This document shows, piece by piece, positions 1 through 12,800 of a stretch of 64,000 nucleotides of DNA. Position 1 is the first letter of the stretch. Each line of letters starts with the position of its first letter. The notes below the pieces were generated by a model. That model searched no databases. It saw only the letters and a program-made list of their open reading frames with translations, and was not told the DNA's origin. The stretch comes from Anisakis pegreffii (lineage: Eukaryota > Nematoda > Chromadorea > Rhabditida > Anisakidae), in assembly GCA_035041965.1 (NCBI GenBank), contig JAPYMA010003016.1, positions 1 to 64,000 of the forward strand, given 5' to 3'. A program made the position numbers and the translations under genes.

Positions 1-419
1 TTGTCGCATGCTGTGGTTGGCAAGTAGCTTCGCTATTTATGGCAGAATTGTTTGAATGATGGGATTGAGGGTGAAAACGTAAAACCGCATTCTCGATTCT
101 AAATATTTTTCTGTGTTGTGATCTTTTGTGTTGTAAATTAACGAGAATGACCTTACAACGTTTATTATCGAATAATACAACGACAAAAGGAGGGCAATGG
201 AGGCAAATTAACGAAAAGGTGACAGAGAAGAGTGAATAAACAAATGGTGTATAAATGATAATTAAGCATAAAAAGCATAAATAGAATAATTAGATTGTCC
301 CGAATTAAAAGTTTGGGGAATAACAGTTAGCATCAATAACAATTCTTTTTAGTTCAAGAAATAGTTCATGTTGAGTCACTCGTGATATTTTGTGCAGGTT
401 GATGAAGGTACCGTTGCAA

Positions 420-771
420 TTAGAACTTAAGTTCATCGAGCAGCAACTGCTGCTTAAGATCTCCATTGACCACATCGGGTCTATCATTGGTTTGCATCTC
501 TTGAACATCGCTGTTGGCTTCATCAACTGATTCTGAAAGTATCACCAAATCATAGAATTTCACGTGACATATCAGCATCTAAGTTTAAAGCTTTCTGGAA
601 TGAAATCTACAATTATATTCCTCGATGCGTATCGCCTGCACTTGTTTACAGTCCCGATTATAATCGGTCTGTAAACCTGAATATGGAAACAAAAGTGAAT
701 TTCATACCTGCCAGTGGCTCGCTTTGTGCCATTGACCTGGCATCATCCGAAGATACTCCAGACGTCAACAG
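420..771 (-). CDS. C-terminal exons of an unrecognised gene
   Basis: Two exon-like pieces join in phase on the minus strand. The upstream piece ends at a GTATGA donor (last exon base 708). The downstream piece is 420-532, with a CTTTCAG acceptor and a TAA stop at 420-422. The joined reading (phase 1) gives an acidic, Gln/Leu-rich tail ending in QQLLLDELKF. The upstream piece is open only back to a TAA at 772-774, so its true 5' border and all earlier exons are unresolved. No family is recognised. It could also be a degenerate exon. Confidence 0.35.
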
Positions 772-1431
772 TTACTTGAGCAGTTGTTGTCTGTACGGTG
801 TTAACTCTTCAACTGACATAAAGTGATCAAGACATTTCGTCATTAGCGTGCTATTTTGAGCGTCGAAAGACATGAAATAATGAAATAAAAACCTGATGCT
901 CAACATTATCTCGAACGTATCAATTATTGAATATCGAACGTCTCGATTACTAAATTAATTATCAGATAACCGAAAGAGTTCCATTATTCCTCAGTATAAC
1001 TAAGAAGATGTACATCATCCAAATGATCAACCGATCAACTTCATTTGAAGTTCCGCAGCTAGCCACGTCGAGCTGCTGAAAGATGTAGCAATAAAATCTT
1101 GCGTAATGCCATTTTCAAACTGAAATAAAGAGGTGAAGTAGACTCATTAAAAGACAACACTGGTTCAAAAAAATAATTGTAGAAAAATTAAAAAATACTG
1201 ATATCAATTATAAGGAATAGCAAAGAAGTAGCCAGATGAACTGGAATAAATTCCAGAGAACCTTGTGATTTTTTCAATCCACTGCTACAGCTCCCTTCTC
1301 TCTTCAGCTTTATTCAATTTCCAAAATCTTGGATATGTCACCTTAAAACTTCTTGGGATATACCTTAATCCTTCAAAAACACAAATCTACACATCAGGTA
1401 AAATTTAGAAACAAAATTCCAAAAGTTCTAT

Positions 1432-1498
1432 CGGTGTGGATCGAACCACACCTTTCCGTGCAACAAAGCATAGCGCTACCGCTACACTACGACGCACC
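1432..1498 (-). pseudogene. tRNA-like relic (tRNA pseudogene or tRNA-derived SINE head)
   Basis: On the minus strand there is an A-box-like TAGTGTAGCGG followed by a B-box-like GGTTCGATCC inside a strong hairpin (GGTGTGG/CCACACC). The 5' end GGTGCGT has no matching 3' acceptor strand, the T loop is one base short and the anticodon arm is mismatched. It therefore cannot fold as a functional tRNA. Confidence 0.45.
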
Positions 1499-2495
1499 TA
1501 ATGCTTCACATTCCTATGAAACAGACAAAGATGGATTCTGAAAAAATGCCATCCTTCCCCACCCTCCTCTTTTCCGAATGCTAAAAATTTAACGCAAGGA
1601 TACATTGGACTGGGTCCGAACAAACGAACAAAATCTGACAATTTGAATTCAGAATTCGTTTTCCTTTTCCTCTCAATCTTTTAATTTAAACAAGAAAGTG
1701 CATTTGAAGGATTGTCAACATCGGCTAACGAAACGACGAAATGAAAAGGAAATAAAGAAAACCATTTGACGAAGCGTGCATCGCATATTTGTTCCGAATA
1801 ATTCGATCTTATCACGATTAAACCAATCCGAGATCCACAACTTGATGCTCAACTGCAGTTCTCCAGGTCGATAGTGAGCCTGATCCAACCGATCCGCGAT
1901 TGAGAACCTCAGTTCAACGTGACCAATGAAATTTAATGGCGCAAATGTAGACAAGGGAGCGCGATAACATTTTCAGTGTGGGGAATATTGGTAATTCATA
2001 ACAGTTGTGGGATGAACGAGTTTTGGTGACGAAAATTTCGCTCAGCTTCCACCTTCACGTTGAACTGCTGAAAGATGTCGTAATAAAATCTTTTACAATG
2101 CCATTCCATACAGAAATGAGAAGATAAAGTCTCATTAATGAAATAGCATTCATTTGGAAAGAGTCAAAAAATTATCGCAAAAAAATTTAAAAATATTGAA
2201 GGCAATGATCAAAAATCATTAAGAAATAGCTGATTGAACAGTAATAAATTCCTGGAGAGTGAATCTTCAATAATGACGTCTCTATTATACGACAGCGGCC
2301 GAATATAGTTGATCTGAATGACAATCAAGTAACCTTCATCTGATGACATCCTCTTGTTCGCCTGCTATGGGGCCATCGATATTCCAAACGATCCGTCAGT
2401 CTTCGAACCCCGTGACTCCCACTGCCAGATTCGTGAAAGCCGATTTGTTAGAAACGAAGTAATAGATTGCGATAAACGAAACACTAATTGCGCAT

Positions 2496-2547
2496 CCGAA
2501 ATACTCAGTCGCACGATTAGCAGAAATCGTGCGACTGAGTATTTCGG
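2496..2547. repeat. Perfect 22-bp inverted repeat (hairpin)
   Basis: The arms 2496-2517 and 2526-2547 are exact reverse complements (they begin CCGAAATACTC and end GAGTATTTCGG) around an 8-nt loop. Confidence 0.85.
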
Positions 2548-3936
2548 TTGAACGATTATTGGAGCAATTTGGATTAAAGGAGAACGAGCAAAAGTAAATG
2601 AGTGAATGAATTAATGAATGACCTGTCAAGCTGGTTCCATGACCAATCGATTTTCACGAATTCAGAGCCGAATTATTCTTCAGCGATCCACCGTCCCCAA
2701 TCCACGCCATCTGAAATCAAACAGATTAGACTTTGAAAAGAGAAATTTAATCAATGAGACAAGACGCTATTAGACGTAGGCGTCCACGCGGGACGCAGAA
2801 GTGAGTAACGGTGAGATCCGAAGGCTCACCACGCTGTCGGATCTCGTCTAACGGCATCCCACCATTGGATGAAACGAATAAATTAGACAATAAAAAATGC
2901 AGATTTTTTATTGTCGATCAATACAGATTTTGAATGCAAATGAATCATAGTGAGCCATTTGGCAAAGTATGAGCAGATTATGTTTCAGTAAGGATTTACC
3001 TCATTATTGATGCGTAGAGTTTGTTGTTAATGGATCGCATAATTTTGACATTTTGCTGGAAGATGAACGATTTGTTGCCAGGTATTATTGAATGACGATT
3101 CACCAATGCAAAAGCTCTTAAAAGGCCAACGAATTTATCGATAAGGTATCTAAAAGCACCAATGAATGGCGATTATCGCGCGGATGTGTGCCGCTAACTC
3201 ATCCAAAGAAATCATCTTGAAGCGCGCATAGAGAAGGCAAATTAATCATCACCAGCAAGAACTTTGTCGTAATCATTCAAAACAGATCACATCGTCTGTC
3301 ATTTTGCATTTATTTTCTCGTTGAACCTTAATAATGAACCTATCCATAAATAAATAAATCGAAAATTAGAACGAATTCAAAGTGATACTGCTGAAATCCT
3401 CACCCTCAAATTATTTGTAATCGCGACTTCCATTCATCCGGATGCGGTAGATTCAACATATGAAAATGAACTGTTTTACAATATGCACTGTTTTATAGAC
3501 AAACTTCACTCAATTTTCGGTGAAATAGATAAATAATTAATTAGTGCTTAACTAATTACTGGAACAGTTTGGATTATATGAGAAGAAAGGAAAATAAATA
3601 AGTGAATGACTGAACAGAGTTATGAATGTGAATGACCTGTCGAATTAGTTCGATGATCAATTGAATTTCACGAAACTCATCGGCGAATCCAGAACCCTGG
3701 TCCATCCAACGTCCCGATCCACGCGATCTGAAATCAAAGAGATTAGACTTTGAAAAGAAAAATCGGATAAATGAGACAGGAAGTATTAATGAAATACGTC
3801 CACGACGGTTTGATGACTAGTCGTGGACGAAAAAATGAACAACGCTGAGATTCGATGGCTTACCACACCATCGGATCTCGTCCAACGGCGTTGGATGAAG
3901 AAAAAATCGCCGTTGGATAATAAAATAAATGAAACA

Positions 3937-4062
3937 ATAAAAAACAACACCCCCGACCCCACCCCCCTCCCCAACCCCCTCCCTCCCACCCCCACCCCTC
4001 CCTCCCATCCCCACCCCCTCCCCCCCACCCCCACCCCACCCCACCCCACCCCTCCCCCTAAC
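3937..4062. repeat. C-rich low-complexity tract
   Basis: About 125 bases are almost entirely C with scattered A and T (CCCCACCCC-type motifs). This gives spurious Pro-rich or Gly-rich open frames on both strands. A short inverted repeat (TTTGATGGAAG/CTTCCATCAAA) follows at about 4064-4093. Confidence 0.85.
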
Positions 4063-4681
4063 TATTTGATGGAAGCCGATCGACTTCCATCAAATGATCT
4101 GACTCGCCTTATCTGCAGACCTGTTCAAATTTCATCTGCTCAGTTTTTTGAATAAATTTACGAATTTTTTGACGTGCCAGTGGTGGCATCCAACTCCACC
4201 ACCGTATCTGGTAACATTTGTCGAAATCACATCAAATTGTTTGCTGCTCTCAACCTCCTTCAACCTCATACCACCCTCCCTCACCCTCCACCCTCTCCAC
4301 CTCATCCTATGCCTTATCACTCCTCTCAATTTCTTTCAACTTGGTATGGTAGATCACCAAACCTAGTCTGTCAACATACTTTTAATAGTATTGCAATCGA
4401 CTTCATCATCTTGCAACTTCAATTTCTTTCACAATCTCATACTTGCTGGTATAAAGCTATTAATCATCCCCTCAAACAGGTGAACAGGCCCATAGATAAG
4501 ACGAGTCAAATCTTCTGAAATGTTTAATCTCATTCGACGATTCTTCATAATTTTTTCCTAAAATAAGTTTTCGACTAGGATGATTTTTTCTGCAAAATTT
4601 TTCGAAAATACGTTTCGTCGAATAGCATAATCAATGCTACCGCATATGAACTCATTCGTAATCTCAAGTTCATTTCTTCAG

Positions 4682-4865
4682 AGCGCTGAACTTCACCAAG
4701 CAGTTGGCCACCAAAAACGATGAGTTCACGGAAGAAACATTGATTTCTGGATACTCCTGAATGAAGAAGCACTCTGACGAAACAGAGGCTCTAAAGCAAC
4801 GATATAAGGATTCACGTGAACGTCGACGGAGGAGCATGCACAAAACTGAGATAACTTCGGTGTGA
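4682..4865 (+). pseudogene. Exon-like charged stretch with an in-frame TGA
   Basis: After a TTTCTTCAG acceptor the reading frame encodes a hydrophilic segment (starts ALNFTKQLATKNDEFTEE). It meets TGA at 4758-4760 and continues in the same frame as another charged, coiled-coil-like stretch (MKKHSDETEALKQRYKDSR, then an Arg-rich run) to TGA at 4863-4865. Coding-like composition on both sides of a stop suggests a decayed exon. A real stop, or recoding, cannot be excluded. No family is recognised. Confidence 0.3.
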
Positions 4866-5529
4866 GAACTTTTGAGATTCACCTATATGAGACAGCTTGT
4901 GAGATGAGCTAGTGAGTTAATTGAGATTACTTTGCCGAGCAGTGAGATAACTTCAGAAAATCAGCTGTATCTCAAAATGTAAGAAAAATCACTTGACATC
5001 TTATGCACTTTTCTGAAAGTAGAAAATCTGCGGAAGAGCATTCCATCGAAACTGAACGAAGCTCAACCAATTCTTATCATACGCTCCATCGCATTTCTTC
5101 GAATAATACTATTTATCTGCCAAAGATCATTTTCATGAAAAGTGCACAGTATCAGAAAAAATGTAATGATCTCATTAAATAATTAGCTGAAAGCAATAAT
5201 TGAAATGAATGAAACTAATCGATCGATGAAAAGAGTAAAGAATAATTTGAATTGAAAATGGTGGAAAGATATCTCTAAAAATTGCAATTCAAAGTAAAAT
5301 TGAATTGCAAAGAATACTTTTTGCAATGGGAAATTGTTCGCATACCGCACTGATATCAGCCAATTCCCATCTCCAAATAATCCAAAATCGTCCGTTTCGC
5401 CGAATTTTCTTAGAGTCGTCCTCTCAGAGATGACCGGTTACCGAGTGATCGTTCGTCCCTTCAGGCTTGAAAATGAATAATATTGGAAAATGGTGAATGA
5501 AATATGTTGACGAGAAAACGCGTGATTTT

Positions 5530-5925
5530 CGTTTTTTTTAAATTTTTGTGAATTTTTGCTATTTTTTCGCTATTTTTTGTTTTTTATTTTTTATTTTTTA
5601 ATTTCTTTTTTGTTTTTTATTTTGTTTTTTGGTTTTTCTTTATTTTTTCATTTATTTTTTGTTTTTTATTTATTTATTTTTTGTTTTTTTCATTTATTTT
5701 TTATTTTTATTTTTTATTTTTTCTTTTTTCATTATTATTTTTTGTTTTTTTATTCTTTTTTTGTATTTTTATTTTTTTCTTTTTTTTATTTTTTTAACAT
5801 TTATTTTTTTTATTTTTTCCAATTTTTTCTTTTTCATTTTATTTTTGTTTTTTTTTGTTTTTATTATTTTTTTGGTTTTTTTTTGTTTTTTTGTTTTTTT
5901 TTCTATTTTTCAAATTTTTTGAAAT
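5530..5925. repeat. T-rich low-complexity tract
   Basis: About 400 bases of (T)n interrupted by A, G and C (TTTTTTATTTTTT-type). The long Phe-rich open frames here are composition artefacts. Confidence 0.9.
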
Positions 5926-6469
5926 AACAAAGTATTAATAAACACAGGATTAAGCTTCAAAATAATTCGAATATAAAAGCAGAAGTAGAACTGAATCACA
6001 ACAATAATAACACATGAAATAGGCAATAATCCTCCAACACAAACAAATCGCGTTCGAAGTGAAATCGGCATTTGTTTCAACTTCTCAAAATCTCACCAAA
6101 CAACTTTCTATATCCCAAAAATCGCAAGTCCCAATAACGATGCAAATGCATTCAATATCAAACTAATGCTGATGATAATTTCGGCGATGATGCAATAGCA
6201 CAAAACTCAATTCAATTTCAATGCCGAAGAATATATCTGAATCAAATGTCGGATCCAAAACATTTCTTGAACCTTCTTCAAACGCGACCTGTGATGATAA
6301 ACAAACGAGATCACTAAACTCATAACACAATCATGGTAATGCTAGTAACAAACAAATAACAAAAACAAACTAGTAACAAAAAACAAACAAATAATTGATA
6401 GTAACGATAAATGCTAGGAACTATAAGCCAGAAAATGAACACGAACAATCAAGCAAACACAATGAAAAA

Positions 6470-6713
6470 AACAAATTCAAATATGATTAACAATAATCAA
6501 ACACAAGGCAAAACAAAGAAATTCAAATATAATAAAAAATAATCAAACAATGAAAAACAAACAAATTCAAATATATTAAAAAATAATCAAACACAATGAA
6601 AAATAAACAAATTCTAATATATTAAAAAATAATCAAACACAATGAAAAACAAACAAGTTCAAATATAATCAAAAATAATCAAATCAAACACAATAAAAAA
6701 CAAACAAATTCAA
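6470..6713. repeat. A-rich degenerate tandem repeat
   Basis: Four to five diverged copies of a roughly 50-bp unit containing ACAAATTCAAATAT and AAATAATCAAACACAATGAA. Confidence 0.7.
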
Positions 6714-7109
6714 ATGACAATAACGATGAAACGAGAGCAGCAGCAACAATTCCTACTAACACAGAAGACGAAACAACAGCAGCAGCAGCACCTACAACAC
6801 ACCAACCACCAAAGGTAACGACCGGGCCCATCTACACCAAACAACCACCACCAACCGCGCGGAAGGAAGGGGACCGAACCACCGAAGGCAAGACTTCAGG
6901 ACGAACAACCAACAGTTCGGGAGTACGGGAAGTCAACTACAACAATCCACTACAAGTATTGGGGATCATCATCAATTTTATCACCTCATCTTATCACACC
7001 ACATCTGAGCCTATTCACAAAATTCGTTCTTATCGGGGTATCGGGGCACTATCAACGTCAAATTACTATCAATTTTGTCACAAACTCATCAATTTTGTCA
7101 CCTAACCAC

Positions 7110-7290
7110 AGCCCGAGGAAAAGTAAGTTAATGTAAGAATGAGTTATCCTAAGTTAAAGTAAAGTTATGGTAAGTTAAGGTTAAGTCAAGTCAAGTTAAA
7201 GAATCTTAAGTTAATACTAAGTTAGAATCAACAATTTCATCGGGGGGGGGGGCGGGGGAATTTCATCAATCATCGGGGGGGGGAGGGCAG
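7110..7290. repeat. AAGTTA-type simple repeats and G-runs
   Basis: Irregular AAGTTA/AAGTCA repeats (7123-7220) are followed by two long G runs near 7243 and 7276. No coding signal is seen between about 5.9 and 7.8 kb. CAGCAG-type triplets occur around 6740-6790. Confidence 0.6.
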
Positions 7291-7868
7291 CCACCTCAAA
7301 CGACTCAGGCCATAAACACCAGCTCAGGGAACAAGAACAACTACGGCACCACAATTCACATCATAAGACATTACACAATCACTTCAAATAAACAAAAACC
7401 AATTCCTCCCAGCAATATTATTATTGCAATTGAAAATTCAATTTGCATTTCATTATCGAAATCATTGTTTCATAAATATGAATGTAAGCAATGTGAGCGA
7501 TACCTCGTCATCCTATGAGCGAGCACATTACTAAGCTCATTGTTCTTTCAATATTACTGGTAATGTCTCATTTAATGACTATAATAGTACCTTAATTTTA
7601 GTCATCTTCTTCCAGTTTAACCGCTAAAATCATTCCGACCTCAGTGGTTATCTAAACTTAAATCATTTCTCAATAGAACAGCAGTCGTATTACTATTACA
7701 AATACAACGAATACCAAAAACACCATTAACAATACAAATATAAAAACATATATCCAATTATTACATCAAAAACAAATAACAATTTCCTTTCAGTACAATT
7801 CAAACAATGATTCAAACAAGTTAATTAAAGGTCTTTAACACAGTAAGTATTATTAAACGATGTAAATA

Positions 7869-8036
7869 AAAGGACAACGGACAAAAAACAAGGACAAACT
7901 TGGTTAAAATAAAGGACAACGGACAAGAGACACGGACAAACTTGGTTATAATAAAGGACAACGGACATGAAACACGGACAAAACTGTTACAATAAGAGGA
8001 CAACGGACAAAAGACGAGGACAAAATTGGTCAATAG
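7869..8036. repeat. 42-bp minisatellite, four copies
   Basis: The motif AGGACAACGGACA recurs at 7871, 7913, 7955 and 7997, an exact 42-bp period with substitutions between copies. No gene is seen in it. Confidence 0.9.
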
Positions 8037-8062
8037 CAGTGAATGAAATTAATAAGTTAGAC

Positions 8063-8258
8063 CAGTGGTCCCCACAAGAGGAAACACCCATTTTTGGGTG
8101 ATTTGTGGTTGCCAGAGGGTATTGAAGGGTTCAGAAAATTTGTTCCTACGTTAAGCACTGAAATAATATTCTTGTTATTTCAATGCTTAACGTAGGAACC
8201 AATAATGACATACCATCCATAGATAGGTTAATGGAGCACCCAATCGTGGGGACCACTG
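8063..8258. mobile_element. hAT-type MITE, 196 bp
   Basis: The ends are perfect 13-bp terminal inverted repeats, CAGTGGTCCCCAC and GTGGGGACCACTG, the hAT consensus style. The flanks 8055-8062 (AGTTAGAC) and 8259-8266 (AGCTTGAC) match at 6 of 8 positions, as expected for an aged 8-bp target duplication. Inside is a second near-perfect palindrome (8142-8165 with 8174-8201, GTTCCTACGTTAAGCA). There is no transposase, so the element is non-autonomous. Confidence 0.8.
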
Positions 8259-8266
8259 AGCTTGAC

Positions 8267-9859
8267 AATATCACTAATTGCAATTAACAATAAGTACACC
8301 TAGAAACTAATTGCACAAATACAGTCACTGAATTTTTCGAAGTTTACAATTTTTCCAATCACTTTTTATACATAATTTTTTAAATAGTTTTTTCTTTTTA
8401 ATTTTTTTATTATTAATTTTTTTATTTCTTTTTTTTATTTTTTTAAAGTTTTTATATTTTTGTTTTTTCGTTATTTATTTTTTTAATTTCATTGTTTTTT
8501 GTTTTTTTAACTTTTTTGGAATATTTTTAGCTGCCGTTTTGTTCAATTTAAATATTTTTGGTCGTTTTTTCGTTGCATCCTGTTGAGTAGAACGGTGATC
8601 GCCGCCTTGCGTTTGTTTCGCCTTCTATTTAATCCATCAAAATGGACATTTTATCTCATCATTCCGTCTCTCTTATCACTAGCCTTTCAGAATTATTATC
8701 CGCCCAAATTTCCTGTTTCTTATCAATCCATTAAGATGTCTCAGCACTTTTTTGGCGAACTCAAACCATCTTCGAGCGGTGACCAGTTTTCTAGCAGTCT
8801 TAATAAAAATACTCTAACCCACTGAGCGCCAATGGAGGTATGGATTCCCATATCCCCAACCCAAAGTACTCTAAACCCTTACCCAGAGTACTTTTGTATA
8901 GCCCGAACCCCGAACCCATATCATAATATATGGGAAAAGTATATTGTAAATATTTCCCAACATTAATAGTTCCCTCCATTTATGGCGCTGAGGAGCTGGC
9001 ATATCCGCCATATGACTCCCCTTCTATAATAGAATATGGATGCCCAAAACATCTGGAAGGAATTTTTGAGGGCATTTCTCTCTTATTTTTGATGTGCTAG
9101 AACGATCAACCGCTCTAGGCATGGTTTTTTTTGTCGCATAATTCACTGTGCTGAGAACGGATAGCTAGGGCTAATTAGGCTAGATTTTCTGCATTAACTT
9201 TTATCAAAATATTCATATTCTCGGAACAGCTCAATTCCATTTGATATCCCTCCGAAAAAATCCACTGATTCGGCGAACTGATGCGTAGGATGACGTTTGA
9301 TAGGATATGACGATATAATAACAATGATACAACACAAGGATCACATAATATCCAGAAGAATTATTCCAAAATATGATACTAACAAAACACTGTGATCCAA
9401 CAGTGATAACAGCAGTGACATTAATAATGTCACTATTGTTATTACGTAACATAATAATGCAAACAAATAACATAATAATACAAACAACAACGTAACGAAA
9501 AGAATAACACATAACATAACATAGCTCGTATCACATCTTATTTCTAATATCTTATCCCTACACTCATTATGCTCGCTCGCCTATTTCAAATCGTCAACCT
9601 TAAACACTATTCTAATGTCACTGAATTCTAGGATCATCCGTGAAGTGCTTATTCTCCTTTGTATTCATTCTAATGTCATCTGAATGTTTACTTGTCTCCC
9701 TGATTCTCATCCTCAGTGAGGTGCTACGCTCCATTGCTGAATTTTTGAATCATTTGAATAAACGTAACCATTTAATGCTGGGAGGATTGGATTGATGTTG
9801 ATATCCTGTTGTCGCTCCAGTTGAACTGTGCCGTAGTTGCTCTTCTCGCAACGTTCCCT
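8267..9859. other. Intergenic, no gene recognised
   Basis: T-rich low-complexity sequence at about 8370-8540 is followed by unremarkable AT-rich DNA. Short open frames lack splice context or family resemblance. Confidence 0.5.
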
Positions 9860-12800
9860 TCATCCGATTGTGAGCTGGTGTTCCATCCCGATTTGCTCCA
9901 TTAAATCGGGATGGTCGGCCTTGAATCGTTTGAGGTAGAGGCAGCATTGGTCTGCCCTCCACGCTGCCTCGGAGGCCAGGTGCCTCTTGCGTGGGTTTGA
10001 CGGCACCTGCACCTCTTCTGCGTCTTCGTCTAGGATCGCGATGTGCGAGACATCGCGTCCTAGAGTCACTAGACGCTCGGCAGCGATTTTACGCGCCACC
10101 AACGCCCTTTTGGTGACGCCAACGCACCTCTCGGCTTTGTGGGCGTCCATAACTGTCTTGATCTCGGCGGCCGAGAGGTGCGCCGAGGAGGGTAGAGCCA
10201 CGTTGTGGCCGCAGGACGTGCAGAGGGCTAAAAGTTCAATTGAAGTTGACTTTCAAAATATCAGGTATCATACACCGAAAAATCTCATGGATACTTCTCC
10301 TTTATTTTCTATGGTTGACTGTAAAAGTTGAAAGTGAAATTCAACAATAAAAACGAAAAATGAAATGAATAAGATATATCAATTGATAATAACGTACTTT
10401 GCTCTCGATGACACGCGGCCCTCTGCACGTGTATTTTCCAGGCCTTAACCGTTTTAAATGGCTGGTTAGGCCTGGAACAGCCGGCTAGACGGCACCCTGA
10501 AACGTTCATCGTAAGCAAACATGAATATTTGGTCACTCAATTGTAGAAGTGTTCATCCAGGATATGATAACAAGGAAATAATTATCCATTTTATCTGTAA
10601 TAGAATGCTGCCACTCTCCGATTCAGATTTTCAGTAAAGACTACATCAAAAGTAATGCTAGAGAATTATCAGTCTATGAAAACTTACAGATGGATTTGTC
10701 TCTGCTTACGTGGTAAGCTTCCGTATCCGGTGCCGTTAGCTCGACTTGGTGTTCCGGCCGCAAATTTTCGATATTGCGCGGCCGGAAGACCTGCGGCTCT
10801 GGCTGCTCTCTCGGCTGTCTTGGGATGTGGGGCCTGCGCCTAAAAAATGGAAATCTCGTGAGGATGCGATGTAGGAACGATTGATTCGTTCATCTTGTAA
10901 TTTATTTCTATATGCATGATCAATCCATGTCATATGAAACGGAAGTTCCATATCAAATATATCTCTTTTTCATCGCTAAGAGATCATCGCTTTCAATTAC
11001 TCCGCGTTTAAATTTCTCATTGCTCAATATCACCTTACTTCGAGAACAGTTTGAACTTATTTTGCTTATAGAAAACTTTTCATACGTATTCCTTCCTCAA
11101 TGAATATGCGAATCACTAAATTTGAAATTTTGCTGTGAATATACTCAAAGAAAAAACTCACAAGAAGTATCGGGGCTGCGCAGGCCCCTCTTCTGCCTGG
11201 ATTTCGTTAGCGTCTTCGTTAGTGTCGTCGTTAATGTTAATAAGGTTAATGTCGTCGTTGTTAACTGGTTCTTCGTTAGTATCGTTATCGTCCATGAACA
11301 TGTCGTTAATATTGTCCTCGGGCTGTGGAATTTCTGGTTCAGCGGGTCTGTGGTCGGGTGACGGACGGGGCTCCCCTCGGTCCAACTCCTGAAAGAGTAC
11401 CTCAATCATGCAACGAATTGAGGTTGATTGGACCGAAACAGCTAAATTTCCATAATTGATTTCATTATACTCAAATGACTGCTATAATATCAGTTTTTGA
11501 CTTGATGCTAGATGATTAACCAAAAAATAGTCAGCGCAATGAATAATCCTTTACTTATTCTCTTCAACATTCAATTCGTCAACAATTGAATTCCTATCAT
11601 TTCACAAGTTATTGACTTCAGAATATCGGCTATATTTCCGTCCAAAACAGTCATAAGATCATCAACGATCTCTGAATTGAATAATCAAGTTATCATCGAA
11701 TTTTACTTACGTCGACTGGGAGCGGAACTCGCCAGCGATCCATTTGCGTGGTGAAGTGCTCCGAATCGACGAACTGAAATATTATTTGATTATTATTATT
11801 AATATTATGGCTCATATTGTAAATCAGTATTATTTTCATATCATTTGAATCGTCTGAATGCGATTATTGTCATTTTTATATTAGCATCAAAAGGATATTC
11901 GCATACAATTTGTCTGAAATTCATTCTTAAAAGAACTTACTTGGAGCGAGGGTGGCCCAATGAAGACGGCGTAACGGTCGTCTGCTTCCCGGATTACTTC
12001 ATAAATTGCCCCCGTTACGCCGAATTTCCAGCTCCTCACGTTGTCGATGTCTGCCCTGTGGACGAGGAGCTGGACGTCCGTCATCCGACATATCGCCTCA
12101 ATCAGCAGGGGCGAGGGTGCCCCTGCTCTGAACGCTGACACTAAAATCAAAATACAATGAGGCCCTTTTGTACGGATATACCCAGATTTGATATCCTCTT
12201 CATCCAATTTCCCAGCAGTATTTCTTGACGATATTAACTTTTGAATGTTTAATCGACTCATTCTTCACTGATCGTATCCTAAGACACATCATTCCTTCGA
12301 TGAGCAAGTTTAATGATTAGCAATTTGATACTTGTATGAGATTGTCACTTGATTGATATTTTTAATATACTGTTACATTTGTTGATATGGTGTGTTACTC
12401 TCATTGATATTATGACTATATACTGATTTTATATTATTAACCTCATGAATATTGTTAAGTGATTCGTAGTTATTAGAAACGATCAATAAGATGATGCTGA
12501 TGATATTACATCTCATGATGTTATAGGAATGTGAATCGATAATTTAAAAAACTCATTCTACCCCTTTTTCTTTGATCATATTTATATATAACTCAGAATT
12601 ATCATTTCATCATTTCATAACATGACCAATCGTTCATAATTCATCCATATACATAAAACTACATAGGTCTATGTGTGTATAGATGAATTACAAATGAAGG
12701 AGTGAATATCTCATTAAATTACAACTAAACTTACATATCGAATGTCCACCCAGTTCGGGTGGCAATGCGGCTATTGTCAGCGCCCAGCCCTTCCTGACCC

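Larger units (their letters stand above)
1073..3910. repeat. Degenerate ~1 kb direct duplication
   Basis: Segment 1073-1261 (starting TGCTGAAAGATGTAGCAATA) recurs diverged at 2068-2262. Segment ~2620-2870, which includes TGAAATCAAACAGATTAGAC, recurs diverged at ~3635-3910. Both offsets are close to 1 kb (995 and 1015 bp), so the interval looks like an old tandem duplication. No coding content is visible. Confidence 0.5.

Noticed and set aside
3786..4155. Gly-rich and Pro-rich open frames on both strands
   Set aside because: Produced by the C-rich tract.
4758..4760. TGA as selenocysteine codon
   Set aside because: No known selenoprotein context and no SECIS-like structure was recognised.
5556..5927. 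Long Phe/Tyr-rich open frames
   Set aside because: Produced by T-rich low-complexity DNA.
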